A stretch of 64,000 nt of DNA from contig NC_009398.2 of assembly GCF_000002875.2 (NCBI RefSeq), forward strand, positions 553,878 through 617,877, written 5' to 3'. Shown here in pieces: positions 9,879-20,780 of the stretch (position 1 is the stretch's first letter; each line of letters opens with the position of its first letter). The DNA comes from Leishmania infantum JPCM5 (Eukaryota; Euglenozoa; Kinetoplastea; Trypanosomatida; Trypanosomatidae). A program made the position numbers and the translations under genes. Below the pieces are notes generated by a model. It saw only the letters and a program-made list of their open reading frames with translations. It did not search any database and had not been told where the DNA came from.

Positions 9879-11468
9879 CGGAGCCCTGCAAGAAACTTTA
9901 AGAGGGACTGTGATCTGTATGCGTGGCTGTATACGTGTTTAGACTTGTGTTGCATATGCGCTGTCTGCCAAGGAAGCGGGAGGAGCGGGCATAAGAGAGG
10001 GGGTGGAACATGATAGGAAGAGCTGCGGTGGCTGCATCGGAAGTGATGAGTGCGGCTGCAGAACCGCCGGTTTCTGTCGCTCTGCTTCGAAAAGATGTAT
10101 CGTCGCCTCGAAAGTTCCGTCGGTAGCGAGCCACGTGGCGGGGACGTGCCTTTGGCATCCTCTTGTAGCGCGCGTGTCGACTTCGCAATCCCCCCATAGC
10201 CCCGGATACCCCTGCGACGTAGCACGGCCACTTCAACCGGCGTTCCTGCACCACACGCCGGGTGTTCAACAACACGTCTGTGCAGGCCCTTATCGCCCGC
10301 ACGTTTTGTTTTCTTGCTTTGATTCGTTTTTATTTTTAGCTCTTGAGTTCAGGAGTCAAGCGGCTGGTGAGTCGTTTCAGGCGTACATGCGCACACCCAC
10401 GCATGCAGCGTATACCCATGTCTACTGGGTGACGGGCAGCGGCTGAGACAGACTTCTCTTTGGGCAGGGTGATGCAGTGCGAGGAGGAGGAGAAGCGAAG
10501 AGGGCGAAGATACACGGCGAAGCAAACGAAGTCAGGAACGAGGCGCGCAGGTTAAGAATCTCTTGTGGTAACACAGTTGAACCATAACCTGGCTCTTGAT
10601 GTGAGTTGTGCAAGCATATCTTCTCGCCTCTCTCCCCCTCGAGCCTCCCGCTCTACACCAAACTCCCTCTTGCTCCACTGGTGCGCGTCTCTGCAACCGC
10701 ATCCATGCACCTTCTTCTCTGTTGTGCATTCACGCACATATACGTGCACACCTCTCTCTCTATATATTGTCACCCTCTGTTTTGTCTTTGTCCTTTTCTG
10801 TGTGTCTCCGTCTATCGGCCTGTCGGTCGGTCGGCCGGTCGGTGTGTGTGCGTGTGCCCTGCGCCGCCACCCTCCTTTTTCGTTGTGTGCTGTGCTTTCC
10901 TTTGATCTCCTTCTATCGTCCGTGTTCTGCGCGGGTTTCTTCGCAACTGTGCGCGGGGGTGGGTGCAGCGGTAAGGCGGAGGGTGACGGCCGGCAGGTTT
11001 GAGAGAGAAAAGGCTATCCTGAATAGATGAGGTGGCGCGGAGGTCCACCGGCGCCCTTCTCTCTGCCCTCTTCCTTTTTTCTCCTCAGGTTACAACGGCC
11101 GTGCCGCCTGCTCCTACCGCGGTCAACGTCTGCGGATGTGGATTTGCCTTTTCACGCAAACAGGCCGAGGGGGAAGACACCCTTCCATACGCGCGCACCT
11201 GTCAGGCGCGTGCGCAGGCCAGCGGTCCTTCTGCCTTTTACGACCACAGCAGACATGCAGGGCGCAGCTGTCTTTACCGCAAGAATATGCAGACACTGGC
11301 AAAGTAGAGCGGAGAGCAGGTGCACTTCGTTCTCCTCCTCGGCTCGCTAGTGATAGTGCGGAAGGCGAGATGTGTTGCTATAAACCGAGAGGGTTTTGCG
11401 GGTTCGATGCCCATGCGCTCCCGATGCCGCCTTCGATTGATTGTTATTTGAACCTGCCCACTCGCGGC
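9879..11468. other. Intergenic region between SHMT and repeat copy C
   Basis: About 1.6 kb with no supported gene. It holds a (CGGT)n-like patch near 10815-10842, long C/T-rich segments at about 10620-10920 and mixed sequence thereafter. Probably the SHMT 3' UTR. Confidence 0.55.
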
Positions 11469-12069
11469 CATGCAGCGCGCGCTCAGACTCTACTCGGCCT
11501 CCCTCCCCCTCCCCCCGCACCGTCACAGGCCCCCATCGCGTGGTGCGAAGCAGCGAGGGGGGGGCACGTGCTCCAGCAGCGCGCCGACTCGGTCACCTGA
11601 GCACGACCCCTGCGTCACCTTCTACACACCACACGCCTCGCACGTCTCCTCACAGCCGCTCCCCCCACCCCGCCACCCCATTGTGGCGATCGCCACGTGG
11701 TGCATCCTCGTCGGGGTGGCCCAGGCGCCCCACCACCAGTGGGCCGTGTGGGGGGCCCGGTGAGATGCGTTCCCGTCACGCCGGCACTCTGCCCGCCACA
11801 TGGATGGCACAAGCGTGCCCACCGTGACAGGCCGCTCCGACGCGGCGCCATCCAGGACCTCACCGCCGACATCGGCAGCGGTGAGTCGCTCTCACCGCAC
11901 CCTACGCTGTAGGCGCCTCACCCTGCCACCACCAGAAGCGGCGGCTCGGCATTGGCAGGGGCAAAAAGGGCCGCGGGGGCTGCCTGGCCTGCTCTCGCAC
12001 AGCGTGGGGAGTGGGCCCTGGATGCCACGCACCGAGGTGCGCCCCTTCCCCCTCACACTGCATCGTCAT
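11469..12069 (-). repeat. Interspersed ~600-bp repeat, copy C, inverted (probable SIDER-type)
   Basis: Reverse complement of copies A, B and D over the full ~600 bp, running from CATGCAGCGCGCGCTCAGAC to CACACTGCATCGTCA. A few private changes exist (CTCTACTCGG for CTCTGCTCGG; GAGCACGACC for GAGCACGGCC). It lies just upstream of the TPR-DnaJ gene and forms an inverted pair with copy B. Confidence 0.75.
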
Positions 12070-12473
12070 CGGGTTGCCGACGACGATGCAGGAAGGGCTG
12101 AAGAGCGCGATAATGGCGGCGTGCCGTTCTTGCATGCTGGTTCTCTGCCATGTCGAACGTAGTCAGTGCAGCGTTAGCGCGTGCCTCCCTTACATCTCTT
12201 GCTCCTCTCGCTTCTCCTCTACCCAACAAATGTGGGGGCGTGTGCTCGGCTGATCTGTTATGCCCTTGCTAGCTGCCATGCTGCAGTGTGCTTCACCGTT
12301 GATGGTTCTGGTAATCGCTCAGCTCTGCGTCCCTTTTCTTGCTGTACGTTGACCACCGCTCTCCGCGCGGAGAAGTCGCAGCCGACTTCATAGCGCCGCA
12401 CTCATTCGGACGTTTTGTATTCCTTCTCTGTGTTGCTCTCCATTTTGTTCCTGAGGGTGTGGCACCAGGTGTT
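12070..12473. other. Leader region of the TPR-DnaJ gene
   Basis: No gene. A T/C-rich stretch (about 12411-12450) followed by ...GGCACCAG lies just before the chosen ATG and may be the splice acceptor, which would give a very short 5' UTR. Confidence 0.45.
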
Positions 12474-14198
12474 ATGATGGCCCGTAGCAGCAGCAGCAGT
12501 ATTAGCCGCTGTCGCTGGTGCTACAGCCGGGCGGCACACAGGGCACTTCTGTGCAGCCTTCTCGTTGTGCTATTGATTGGGGGCCCGTCCGCGGTCTTCG
12601 GAGTCGAGGCCGACGATGATACGATCCGTCTCTTGCTAGCCGCAGGGGATAAGGCACTGGGCCAGGGGCGCGCACACTATGGAGAGGCGCTCTCAAAGTA
12701 TACCGCCGTCCTCACTCGATGGCCGAAGAATGAACGCGCGCTGTACAGTCGCGCAGAGCTATACTCGATGATGAGGGAGCGCGCGGCAGCGCTGGACGAC
12801 CTGAATGCGCTTCTGACGATCAACAAGGATCATCCGCAGGGGCTGGCGCTGCGTATGTCGCTGAACACGCAGTTGGGAAATCTCGTGGACGCGCATCGTG
12901 ATGGCAAGCACCTGGTTCGCGTCTATAAAGCGCTCAACAAGCCCGATAAGTCACAACAGACATCAGAAAAGGTGCGCCATCTCGAGCACTACACGGCACG
13001 CTGGACAGCTTTGTCGGACTTGTGGTCGCAGCCGGTGGGGGCGTACACCGACGCCGCCAACGACGCCGTACTCATGCGCAAGTACAGGGAATGCGTCGAC
13101 GTGCTCGCGAGAATCATTCGCGAGTTTTCGGTGGACAGCGTAGAACTTCGTCTGCGCCGTGCTGCCTGTGCTCTGGCAGCTGACGATAACATCGCCGCCA
13201 CGCAGGAGCTCAAGTACGTCACGCAGCGCAGCCCACAGAACCTCAACGCTATCGCCCTCAACGCGCAAGCGCTGCGCAGACTCGGCGCGCTGGACCAGTC
13301 CATGTCGGAACTGCGCCGCTGCCTTAACCTCGACCCCGAGTACGCTCCATGTGCAAATCTGCACAAGCTGATCCGTCAGCAGCAGCGCATGATAAAGAGC
13401 ATAGAGAAGAGGTTACAGGACAAGAAATTTGAGGCGGTAGTGCGGTTGATTGCCGAGGCCCGCGCCGCGGAGCCGCACGCGCCGTACGAAGAGCAGCTGG
13501 CGGCGTGGCACTGTGAGGCGCTGGTGAGTTTGCGCAACACAGACGAGGGCATTCGTGTGTGCCAGATGCTCGTGGACCGCTACGACGGCGCAAACAGCCC
13601 TACCGTCTTTGATGCACACATCCGCCTGGCAGAGCTGCACCTGCTCGACGACAACATAGCCGCAGCAGAGGCAGCGCTGCAGAAGGCGCGCGAGATGCGA
13701 CAGCACGACGGAAAGGTGGAGGAGATGCGAATGAAGATCGAAAAGCTGAAGCGCACCGGCGCCCGGAAGGACTACTACAAGATTTTGGGTCTCAAGAAGA
13801 CAGCGTCAGCGCAGGACATTCGACGTGCGTACCGCAAGCTCGCCAAGTCAAGTCATCCAGATCAGCTGCGCTCGAAGGACATGACGGACAGGGAGCGCGA
13901 GAAGCAGGAGAAGATGTTCCGTGACGTGAACGAAGCTAAAGAGGTTCTGCTGGACGAGGAAAAGCGTGCCCGGTACGACAATGGCGAGGATGTGAGCCAG
14001 CCAGCTGGGCAGCGGGGCGAGCCTTTTTTTGGTAGCCACTTTGCCGGCGGCTTCCCTGGCGGCTTCCCCGGAGGCTTCCCTGGAGGCTTCCCTGGAGGTT
14101 TCCCCGGTGGCTTCCCCGGCGGCTTCCCTGGCGGCTTCCATCAGCAGCGCGACGGCGGCGGTCATCAGCAGTTCTTTTTTTTCAATCGTGAGAATTAG
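12474..14198 (+). CDS. ER-lumenal TPR and J-domain co-chaperone (P58IPK/DNAJC3 type)
   Basis: A 574-residue protein starting at the double ATG (MMARSSSSS); the frame is open further upstream without an ATG. Residues ~20-45 form a hydrophobic signal ([14 protein letters not shown]) ending near VFGVEA. TPR-like helical pairs run from about 50 to 420 ([40 protein letters not shown]). A J domain follows at about 430-500 ([20 protein letters not shown]) with the Hsp70-stimulating HPD at 461-463. The tail is about seven tandem GGFP units, then Q/H/G-rich and FFFFNREN. The order signal-TPR-J matches P58IPK, which binds unfolded clients and BiP in the ER lumen. The GGFP tail replaces the short tail of animal homologues. 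No KDEL-like signal is present. Confidence 0.92.
   Translation: MMARSSSSSISRCRWCYSRAAHRALLCSLLVVLLIGGPSAVFGVEADDDTIRLLLAAGDKALGQGRAHYGEALSKYTAVLTRWPKNERALYSRAELYSMMRERAAALDDLNALLTINKDHPQGLALRMSLNTQLGNLVDAHRDGKHLVRVYKALNKPDKSQQTSEKVRHLEHYTARWTALSDLWSQPVGAYTDAANDAVLMRKYRECVDVLARIIREFSVDSVELRLRRAACALAADDNIAATQELKYVTQRSPQNLNAIALNAQALRRLGALDQSMSELRRCLNLDPEYAPCANLHKLIRQQQRMIKSIEKRLQDKKFEAVVRLIAEARAAEPHAPYEEQLAAWHCEALVSLRNTDEGIRVCQMLVDRYDGANSPTVFDAHIRLAELHLLDDNIAAAEAALQKAREMRQHDGKVEEMRMKIEKLKRTGARKDYYKILGLKKTASAQDIRRAYRKLAKSSHPDQLRSKDMTDREREKQEKMFRDVNEAKEVLLDEEKRARYDNGEDVSQPAGQRGEPFFGSHFAGGFPGGFPGGFPGGFPGGFPGGFPGGFPGGFHQQRDGGGHQQFFFFNREN
14047..14138 (+). repeat. 12-bp tandem repeat encoding (GGFP)n
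   Basis: About 7.5 copies of GGCGGCTTCCCT-like units with mostly synonymous differences, in frame at the end of the TPR-DnaJ gene. Copy number is likely to vary between strains. Confidence 0.85.
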
Positions 14199-15486
14199 CC
14201 ATTGCCGGCGTTTGCACATGTACATGCTTGGCGAGGCGCTCATGTCGCTTCGCCCCCCCCTTCGCACACACATCTTGATACGCTACTGCGTTATTTTGCT
14301 CTTCACGTGTAATCGAACTACGCGTCGTCTTGGTCTGCGTATGTGCGTGCGTACCTCATTTTCTGATTTCCATGCTACACGGTCTTACACGCAAAGGCGA
14401 ACGCAAGATCACGCCGGGCGCCACTACGTCGCGTCATTCTCAGTTGTTCCTTGTCTTCACCACCAACGCTTGGTGGGCTCTCGCAGGCGTTCGAGGTGTG
14501 CTGATGAGTGCGACGCGGGATGTGTCACGATTCCCTCTGCTGCGGTGGGTGCGTGCCTAAGCGTGTCTGTTGTTCTCGGCTCCTTGGGCTGCCGCCGTTC
14601 TTTCTTTCTGCCTCGACGTCCGCTGCCTCGTCCACTGTGGCCATGTCAATACATGCGTCAGCTTGATAAAGCGGGGAGGAGGTGTGTGTGTGTGGGGGGG
14701 CTCAGGTTCCGGGGCAAGGAGAATAGGGCAAGGCATGAGGGAGCCGAGCGTGTGATCACAGTCGACTAAAGTCACACATGCGAAGGCGGCCAGGCGGGAA
14801 AAGGTTAGATTTGCGTTCATAGTGAGCGCATACGTATGCGCTGGCGTGCACTCGACTTACTCGAAGGCGCTGGCGGTAGCCTCCATGACTACCACCACCA
14901 CCGTTACCACCCGTATATTTTCTACCACCGTTTGGAGGCTGTTTTCGACCTGTATGTGTACAGCGAGAACAGATGTCCACCAACAACCACAGGAGTAACC
15001 GAACTGAAGAACATGATCCGACGCGTCACTGCGGGTTGCAGGATGTGATAACAGCATACACCCCCTTCTCTCTTGCGTAGCCATGGGCATTCTTTGGAGA
15101 GAGAGTCATGCATGTCCTTACTGGACACCTTCACTGCAGGGAAGGCTGGCGCATGCACACCCACGCCTACCCATAGAAACGTATATACGCAAACGTATGC
15201 GTGAAGGGGTGATGAGGAGGGAAGGGGGGGGCGAGGATAGGCGCTCGGTGAGGAACGTGCGCGCGTACCCGGCTTTTTGATCTTTTGCGCGCCATCTTTA
15301 TGGGTGCCTCGACACTTATTTCGCGCCCGTCGCTTGAGCGGATTCCCACACGTGGCTGCACGCACACAGGCGCACGGGAAGCCCTCTTCTACTTTACTGT
15401 GTCTTTATCTCTGCGCATCCGTCAATCACATTCTTTTCTCCTCCTCCTCCCATCTACGTGTCTCAGGAATTCACCACTGCGGTACA

Positions 15487-15508
15487 TCACACACACACAC
15501 ACACACAC
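15487..15508. repeat. (CA)n microsatellite
   Basis: Eleven CA units in the leader of the desaturase gene. Confidence 0.85.
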
Positions 15509-16033
15509 TCCGCGTGTACCCCTTTTTTTTTGTTGGATTGCAACAGCGGTCCGCGCTTCCACCTCTCCGTCGCTCCTCCTCTTAACAGATCTTCGTATCG
15601 TCGTCATTGTCGTGCGCTTGCCTTACACTCCCCTTTTCTCTGTGTGTGTCTCTGTCCTGCACTCGCGCGCCTTGTCGTTGGGGTAACGCCACAACAGACA
15701 GCCGTCTCTCTCTCTGTCCCCTTTTCTCTTGTTTTGGGATGAGTAGAGGGGTTTCTGGCTTTTAACGTTCGTGTTTCGTTCTGTTGTGGGCGTGCCTTCA
15801 AGGCCTGCGGCTCCTCCCCACCTACCCAACAACCCCCACCGTCGCCTGCACACTCCCCAGCCACGCGCTTACGCACACACATCCGTCGACGTGCTTGCCT
15901 CTTGCCCGGTGTGCTTCCCTTTGGATGGGCATCCCGCAACGGCGCACGCCTTTGTTTTTGTCTGTTTCTTCCTGTTCTGTGCGCTAAAGCTCCCGTCTGA
16001 TGTTGGATTCCGTCGGGCCGCACGGCCACCGCG

Positions 16034-16107
16034 CTTGTCCTTGTTTTCGTTATTGTTGTTCTCCTCTTCACATAACCCAACCTAACCCTCCCCATCCCCG
16101 CGACGAG
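16034..16107 (+). promoter_or_regulatory. Candidate trans-splice acceptor for the desaturase gene
   Basis: T/C-rich tract (16034-16069) then C-rich sequence without AG until GACGAG (AG at 16106-16107), about 230 nt before the ATG. Confidence 0.4.
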
Positions 16108-16334
16108 TAACGCCCGAACGCCTACACCAACGTCCTCGCAGACACACACTCGCATAAGAATTTACAGCCTCGAAGTATACTGACCCTGTCTGGTGCGATA
16201 CGTGCGCGCGCTCACACACACACACGCACGCACGCGCATGCAGACGTGAATATACATATAGACACCACACACGGAATAAAAAGGAATTAACAACGAACCA
16301 GTATTGCCACTGCCATCTATCCACTCTCGAACCC

Positions 16335-17579
16335 ATGTCCGACCTCAAGAAGGATGTACTGTCTATCGACGGCATCTACTACGACACTGAGAAGTTGGCG
16401 CTGATGCACCCTGGCGGTGCGATGATGGTGCGCCTCTGCAACGGCCGGGAGTGCACGGCGATCTTCCTTTCCTACCACCGCCGCCGCTTCCCCCACGCGC
16501 TCTACGAACAGTACCAGGTGCCAAAGGACCAAGTGCACCCCGGCAGTCTGATCGAGCAACGCCAGCAGCCGAGCTACGACAGTTACCTGGAGCTGTGCAA
16601 GAGGATTCAACCGATTATTGCACCAACCAAGGGTTTTGCTCCGTGGTACTACTACCTAAAGGCGGCGTTCTGGCTAACGGTGATGCTCGGGCTCGATCTC
16701 TACTCCCTGTTCTACCGCCGCGCGTACTTCTTGACCGTTATCCAGTCGCTTTCCATGGCCATGGTCGGCCTGAACGTTCAACACGACGCCAACCACGGCG
16801 CACTGAGCCGCGACTGGCGCGTCAACCGCATTCTGGGTCTCTCGCAGGATATGCTGGGTGGTAGCAGTATCAGCTGGATTGTGAACCACGACTACGTTCA
16901 TCACATCTACACTAATGAGCCGGGGCGTGATGCCGACCTCGAAATACCGCTGCTTCGCCTGCACAGCGGCATCCCGGTCAGGCTGGCTTACTGCTTGCAG
17001 CAGTTCTACATCTTCTTTCTCGAGGCCGCCTTTGGTCCGGCGCACGTGCTCTTCAACATCATCTTCCTCGCCAAGGGCCCGAGTGAGAAGCAGCGTCTCA
17101 TCAAGACGCAGTGGGTCGTGAGCCTGTGCATGCTCTCCATCGTCCCGTACCGTCTCCTGTGCAACTTCCTGCACGCGACAAGCTTCTGCGACGGCGTGAT
17201 GAGCTGCGTGCTGCAGTACGCGCTTGGCGGCTTCTATCTCGCCTACTTTTTCCTCTTGTCGCATAACTTCGACGGCGCCAAGAAGGTCGGCACAAGCGAC
17301 GGACAGGACTTCGTCGCTTGCCAGGGGGAGACGAGCTGCAACTTTGGTGGCTGGTGGTGGGGCCAGATAAACGGCGGCCTCAACTTCCAGATTGAGCACC
17401 ACCTATTCCCACGGGTGCACCATGGTTACTACGCCTACCTGGCGCCGATTGTGCGCAAGTTCTGCGAGGAGCGTGGCTTCACCTACACCCACTACCATAC
17501 GATTCAGGAGAACATGATGAGCACATTCCGCCACATGGAGCAGTACGGACGTGGTCGGGAGAAGCGGAAGAGCGCTTAG
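16335..17579 (+). CDS. Cytochrome b5-fusion front-end fatty acid desaturase (probable Delta-4)
   Basis: A 414-residue ER membrane enzyme. The N-terminal cytochrome b5 domain shows HPGG (H25) and GRECTAIFLSYHRR. The desaturase part has the three histidine boxes: HDANH (150-154), HDYVHH (185-190) and QIEHH (352-356). The Q replacing the first H of box three marks front-end desaturases, which insert a double bond between an existing one and the carboxyl end of polyunsaturated acyl chains. Hydrophobic segments lie between boxes (LTVMLGLDLYSLF; YALGGFYLAYFFLL). From memory, Leishmania has Delta-4, -5 and -6 enzymes and the chromosome 14 member is Delta-4. The specificity is knowledge-based and not read from the sequence. 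Start ATG gives MSDLKKDVLSIDG, a usual b5 lead-in. Confidence 0.93.
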   Translation: MSDLKKDVLSIDGIYYDTEKLALMHPGGAMMVRLCNGRECTAIFLSYHRRRFPHALYEQYQVPKDQVHPGSLIEQRQQPSYDSYLELCKRIQPIIAPTKGFAPWYYYLKAAFWLTVMLGLDLYSLFYRRAYFLTVIQSLSMAMVGLNVQHDANHGALSRDWRVNRILGLSQDMLGGSSISWIVNHDYVHHIYTNEPGRDADLEIPLLRLHSGIPVRLAYCLQQFYIFFLEAAFGPAHVLFNIIFLAKGPSEKQRLIKTQWVVSLCMLSIVPYRLLCNFLHATSFCDGVMSCVLQYALGGFYLAYFFLLSHNFDGAKKVGTSDGQDFVACQGETSCNFGGWWWGQINGGLNFQIEHHLFPRVHHGYYAYLAPIVRKFCEERGFTYTHYHTIQENMMSTFRHMEQYGRGREKRKSA

Positions 17580-18911
17580 GCGGAACTCAAACGGCACACG
17601 GCGATTTTACGTAAGAAGGTGTTACTGAAGCCGTCGACGAGGAAGGAAGGAAGGATTTTTCACAATAGTGGCTGCTTGGCGTCGGCTCTGGTGGCTCTCA
17701 CGTGCGCAGGCTGCTCCTGCAGCACCCCGCCCCGCTCCTTTACGAGCCACAACGCCGCTATCAAACGCCGACTCTTCGCCCTGTCTGCTCTCCTTAGATC
17801 ACGGCACACTTTTTTTTGTATCTTGTTTTCGCTTTTCCAGTGAGCTCTTCATATTCCTTCCTAAAATTCGTGCACACAGATATGTACGTATACCGATATA
17901 TATATATATATAGGAATGCCTATGTGCATGCATATGTAGGTATGCGTATAACTAGCGCTACAATCTCATGTGCGTTAACTTGAATAAGAGAGCTGCAGGC
18001 GTCGTGTTGTGCAAGTGCGCCTGGTTGTGTCTCGCGAGAGACGTGCGGTGGACCACCGAAGTACGGAGGCGAAGGGCTTCTTTAGCGTTCGCAAACGCAC
18101 GTAAAGAAAAAAATAATATATAGAACGAAATAGAAAAGCTGCAGCAGCTTAGCGAGGAAAGCGGGCGGTGATGCGTGCTTGTGAGGGGGACGCGCATCAC
18201 CGCAGTTGTTGCACACGCAACGTATCACCGCTGTATCCATGGATGCAAGCCGTGGCTCCCCTCAAAAGCCCTCCTGTCTTTTGTCGCCTCCGTCTGTTGC
18301 TCAAGATTCCCTCTGACACGGCGAAGACGGCGCGCCATGCCTCTCGTTTTCCTGTGCCCCCTTCGTCGCACCTCATGCATCCCTCGCAGATGTTGGGGGA
18401 GGGGGTCAGCTGAACAACAGGGAGGCTAGGGCGGAGGGTGCAGATCAGGCGGACCTGCGACCTCTGCTTCTCCCTTGTTTAATGCAGCTGTACGCGTCAT
18501 GTGGGGCGTTTTTGGTATACTTGTTGCCTCTCCCCCTCTCCAGTTGTCTCTCTGCGTTTCTTCTCGCTACCCTTGTGCGCAGGAACATCGCTGCGCTCGC
18601 CTGCGCGAGCACCCTCGCCTGGTGTGTTCCGTGCGGCTGCCAACCACGTCCCTGCACTTCTTTCGTCCTTTTCCTCTTTCTGCCGTTGGGTGCGCTGCAG
18701 CACACCCGCTCTGGCTGTCCTCTGCCTCTCTCGTTCTCCCGCGCGTGCGTGTGCAGGGTCGAAGCCCACCAGCCGGCGCCGACTGATCCGTTTCCTTCTC
18801 CACTTACGCTCTCCGAAAGGAACAGTAACCTCAGCGCGGAGCCTCGACAACTCTTCCTTTTCTCTTACACTACTGTTTGGAAGTTGGCGCTTGGCAGAAT
18901 CACCATTACCA
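17580..18911. other. Intergenic/leader region of the dynein light intermediate chain gene
   Basis: No gene. (TA)n at 17896-17912, A-rich patch near 18102-18135, T/C-rich tracts at 18520-18740 and 18848-18872. The dynein frame is open upstream of its first ATG but reads through this pyrimidine-rich leader, so that extension is discounted. Confidence 0.55.
17896..17912. repeat. (TA)n microsatellite
   Basis: Short uninterrupted TA run in the desaturase 3' spacer. Confidence 0.75.
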
Positions 18912-20780
18912 ATGCCCGTCCCGAGCTTGCAGAAGTCCGCGAAGGCCTCGTCGCATGCACTTGCCCTGGAGGATGGCAGCGACGTTGGCGTGAGGGCAAG
19001 CTCGACCGCGTCGCCGCTGCCGCCACGCAGCTCCAAGGCACCAGTGCCTGTTGCTTCTCAGTACGCAGCCAATGACATGGAGGCAGTGGAGTTGGACCCT
19101 GCTGCTCTGTGGGCAGCGCTCGACCTTCCAGCACCGGAATCGATGCCGTCACAGCACACGTCGCGCCGTGTCGTTTTACTCGGACGCCCGCTCAGCGGCA
19201 AGCGCACCCTCTGCCGACGACTGTGCTTTGCAGCGGAGGCGCAGTATGCCGGCAGCGATGAAGCCGCTGACGGCGGCCACGAGCGCGACGCCGTCGCGGC
19301 GGACAACGACCGGCGGCCACTCTATCACCCAAGCACCGACGACGACGAGGATGCAGCCCTCTTCCCCAACCAGCACGTCGGCGGATGTGACATGCCCGGA
19401 GCCTACTCGAGTGGTGGTGCATTCCAGCGGTGCACGGCGGTTGGACCGCAAGACCGTGCGAACCCACTGTCCCACGGATCGGGTGTGTGCTATGACTACG
19501 TGGTTCAGCGAGTGCCGACGCGAGCCGCGCACGGTGGTGGTGCCTCTGGCGGCGACTCTGCGTCTTCAACTCAGCGCTCATCTGCGGGGTTCCTGATGAC
19601 TCCTCTTGGTGGGACGGTGCGCCGCATGACGGAGTTTTTTTGCTGTGACAACGCCGGCGCCTTGTCAATGGCTCTGCCGACGCTCGATTACGTCGAGTCG
19701 GCGCTCGTGCTTATGGTGGTCGATGCCAGTGATGTGTCGACGATTCGCCAACAGCTCGATTACTGCTACTCGACGCTAGAGAACTATGTAGCCAACCTAC
19801 TTCGTACGCACGCACCGAACCACGACGAGGTGCGCCGCATGCAGCTCGCCGCGGCGCAGCAGGAGTACTGGTTGGCCGAGGAGCAGAAGCTGCGCACCGT
19901 GCGCACGAACTTGGCGAGTAGCAGCAGCGGCAGCGGCACTGCAGGCGCTACTACCGCCGTTTCTTCTTCTTCCTTCACTAAGGAATGCATACCTGACGTT
20001 CTCTTCAAGGACCCGGCAGCGAACATGGACAAGGTGAACAGCACTACGTTTCGTGTGCCCGCCTCTGCCGGTACGGTGTGCACGATGCGCAGCATCATTG
20101 TGTGCACCAAGATCGAGAATCTCGACCGTGCGTCGCGAGCGCTGGGGCTGACGGAAAGCGGCACCGCCGAAAATGAGGCGCTGCTCGATCGCCTCGACAT
20201 CCCGGTCGGGCTGCGCCTCGCCATGCGGAACTCGCGGCAGTCGCTGCTGGGCTTGGTGTCGCAGCTGGTGCGTCAGTACGCCATCTATCACCGAGCCGCT
20301 CTGGCGTCGGTGTGTTCGCGCGTGTCCATGACGACTGCAGGCGCCGAGGGCGAATACGCCAACTCGGCACTGGTGAATCCCTTCTATAAGGGCCTATGGG
20401 CGTACATCGCGTACGTGTTGTACAGCGGCAAGGACCCGAACGCGTCGCTGTCGAGCGACGTCCTACGCGTCTGCTCTGCACGAATGCACCCACATGCGCT
20501 GCTGCCGTGCGGCCTCGATTCCGTGGACCTGCTGAGCCACTTTGTCACCTCGAGCAACGCAGAGCTGCCCGAAGGGCCGTCCCTGACGTCGCCGGAGGAC
20601 ACTGCCGACTCGGTCATCCGCACAACATCCGAGAACGTCATCACACCCGACGGCGTCTTCTCACTTCACCAGAGGTACATTCAGCAGGCGCAGGCGGACC
20701 TGACGAGCTCGGCGCCGCTGTGGGGCAGCCCCGAGGAGGTCACGCAGGGCGGTGAGGGCATGGTGTGGGACTCCATGTAG
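18912..20780 (+). CDS. Dynein light intermediate chain (DLIC family)
   Basis: A 622-residue protein from the first in-frame ATG (MPVPSLQKSAKASS). The family signature is a Ras-like P-loop fold: VVLLGRPLSGKRTLCRRL with the Walker A at 91-99, then a poorly conserved acidic insert, YDYVVQRVPTRA, FFCCDNAGALSMALPTLDY and ALVLMVVDASDV. Later IIVCTKIENLDRA takes the place of the guanine-specificity region. The C-terminal part AYIAYVLYSGKDP...LLPCGLDSVDLLSHF and TPDGVFSLHQRYIQQ parallels the DLIC motif that ends FIPAGWD...ED.VF...Q. DLICs link the dynein heavy chain to cargo adaptors or, for the LI1 type of dynein-2, serve retrograde IFT. I cannot separate the two types by eye. Serine-rich inserts (about residues 336-356) look kinetoplastid-specific. 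Confidence 0.85.
   Translation: MPVPSLQKSAKASSHALALEDGSDVGVRASSTASPLPPRSSKAPVPVASQYAANDMEAVELDPAALWAALDLPAPESMPSQHTSRRVVLLGRPLSGKRTLCRRLCFAAEAQYAGSDEAADGGHERDAVAADNDRRPLYHPSTDDDEDAALFPNQHVGGCDMPGAYSSGGAFQRCTAVGPQDRANPLSHGSGVCYDYVVQRVPTRAAHGGGASGGDSASSTQRSSAGFLMTPLGGTVRRMTEFFCCDNAGALSMALPTLDYVESALVLMVVDASDVSTIRQQLDYCYSTLENYVANLLRTHAPNHDEVRRMQLAAAQQEYWLAEEQKLRTVRTNLASSSSGSGTAGATTAVSSSSFTKECIPDVLFKDPAANMDKVNSTTFRVPASAGTVCTMRSIIVCTKIENLDRASRALGLTESGTAENEALLDRLDIPVGLRLAMRNSRQSLLGLVSQLVRQYAIYHRAALASVCSRVSMTTAGAEGEYANSALVNPFYKGLWAYIAYVLYSGKDPNASLSSDVLRVCSARMHPHALLPCGLDSVDLLSHFVTSSNAELPEGPSLTSPEDTADSVIRTTSENVITPDGVFSLHQRYIQQAQADLTSSAPLWGSPEEVTQGGEGMVWDSM

Larger units (their letters stand above)
14199..16334. 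other. Long intergenic region, no gene seen
   Basis: 2.1 kb of UTR-like sequence. It has a C-run at about 14254, a (CA)n tract at 15487-15508, and T/C-rich stretches at 15640-15790 and 16034-16069. No domain-bearing open frame on either strand. Confidence 0.6.

Noticed and set aside
14029..14769. 246-codon frame overlapping the end of the TPR-DnaJ gene
   Set aside because: It begins in the GGFP repeat in a different frame and continues through UTR; composition is not coding-like.
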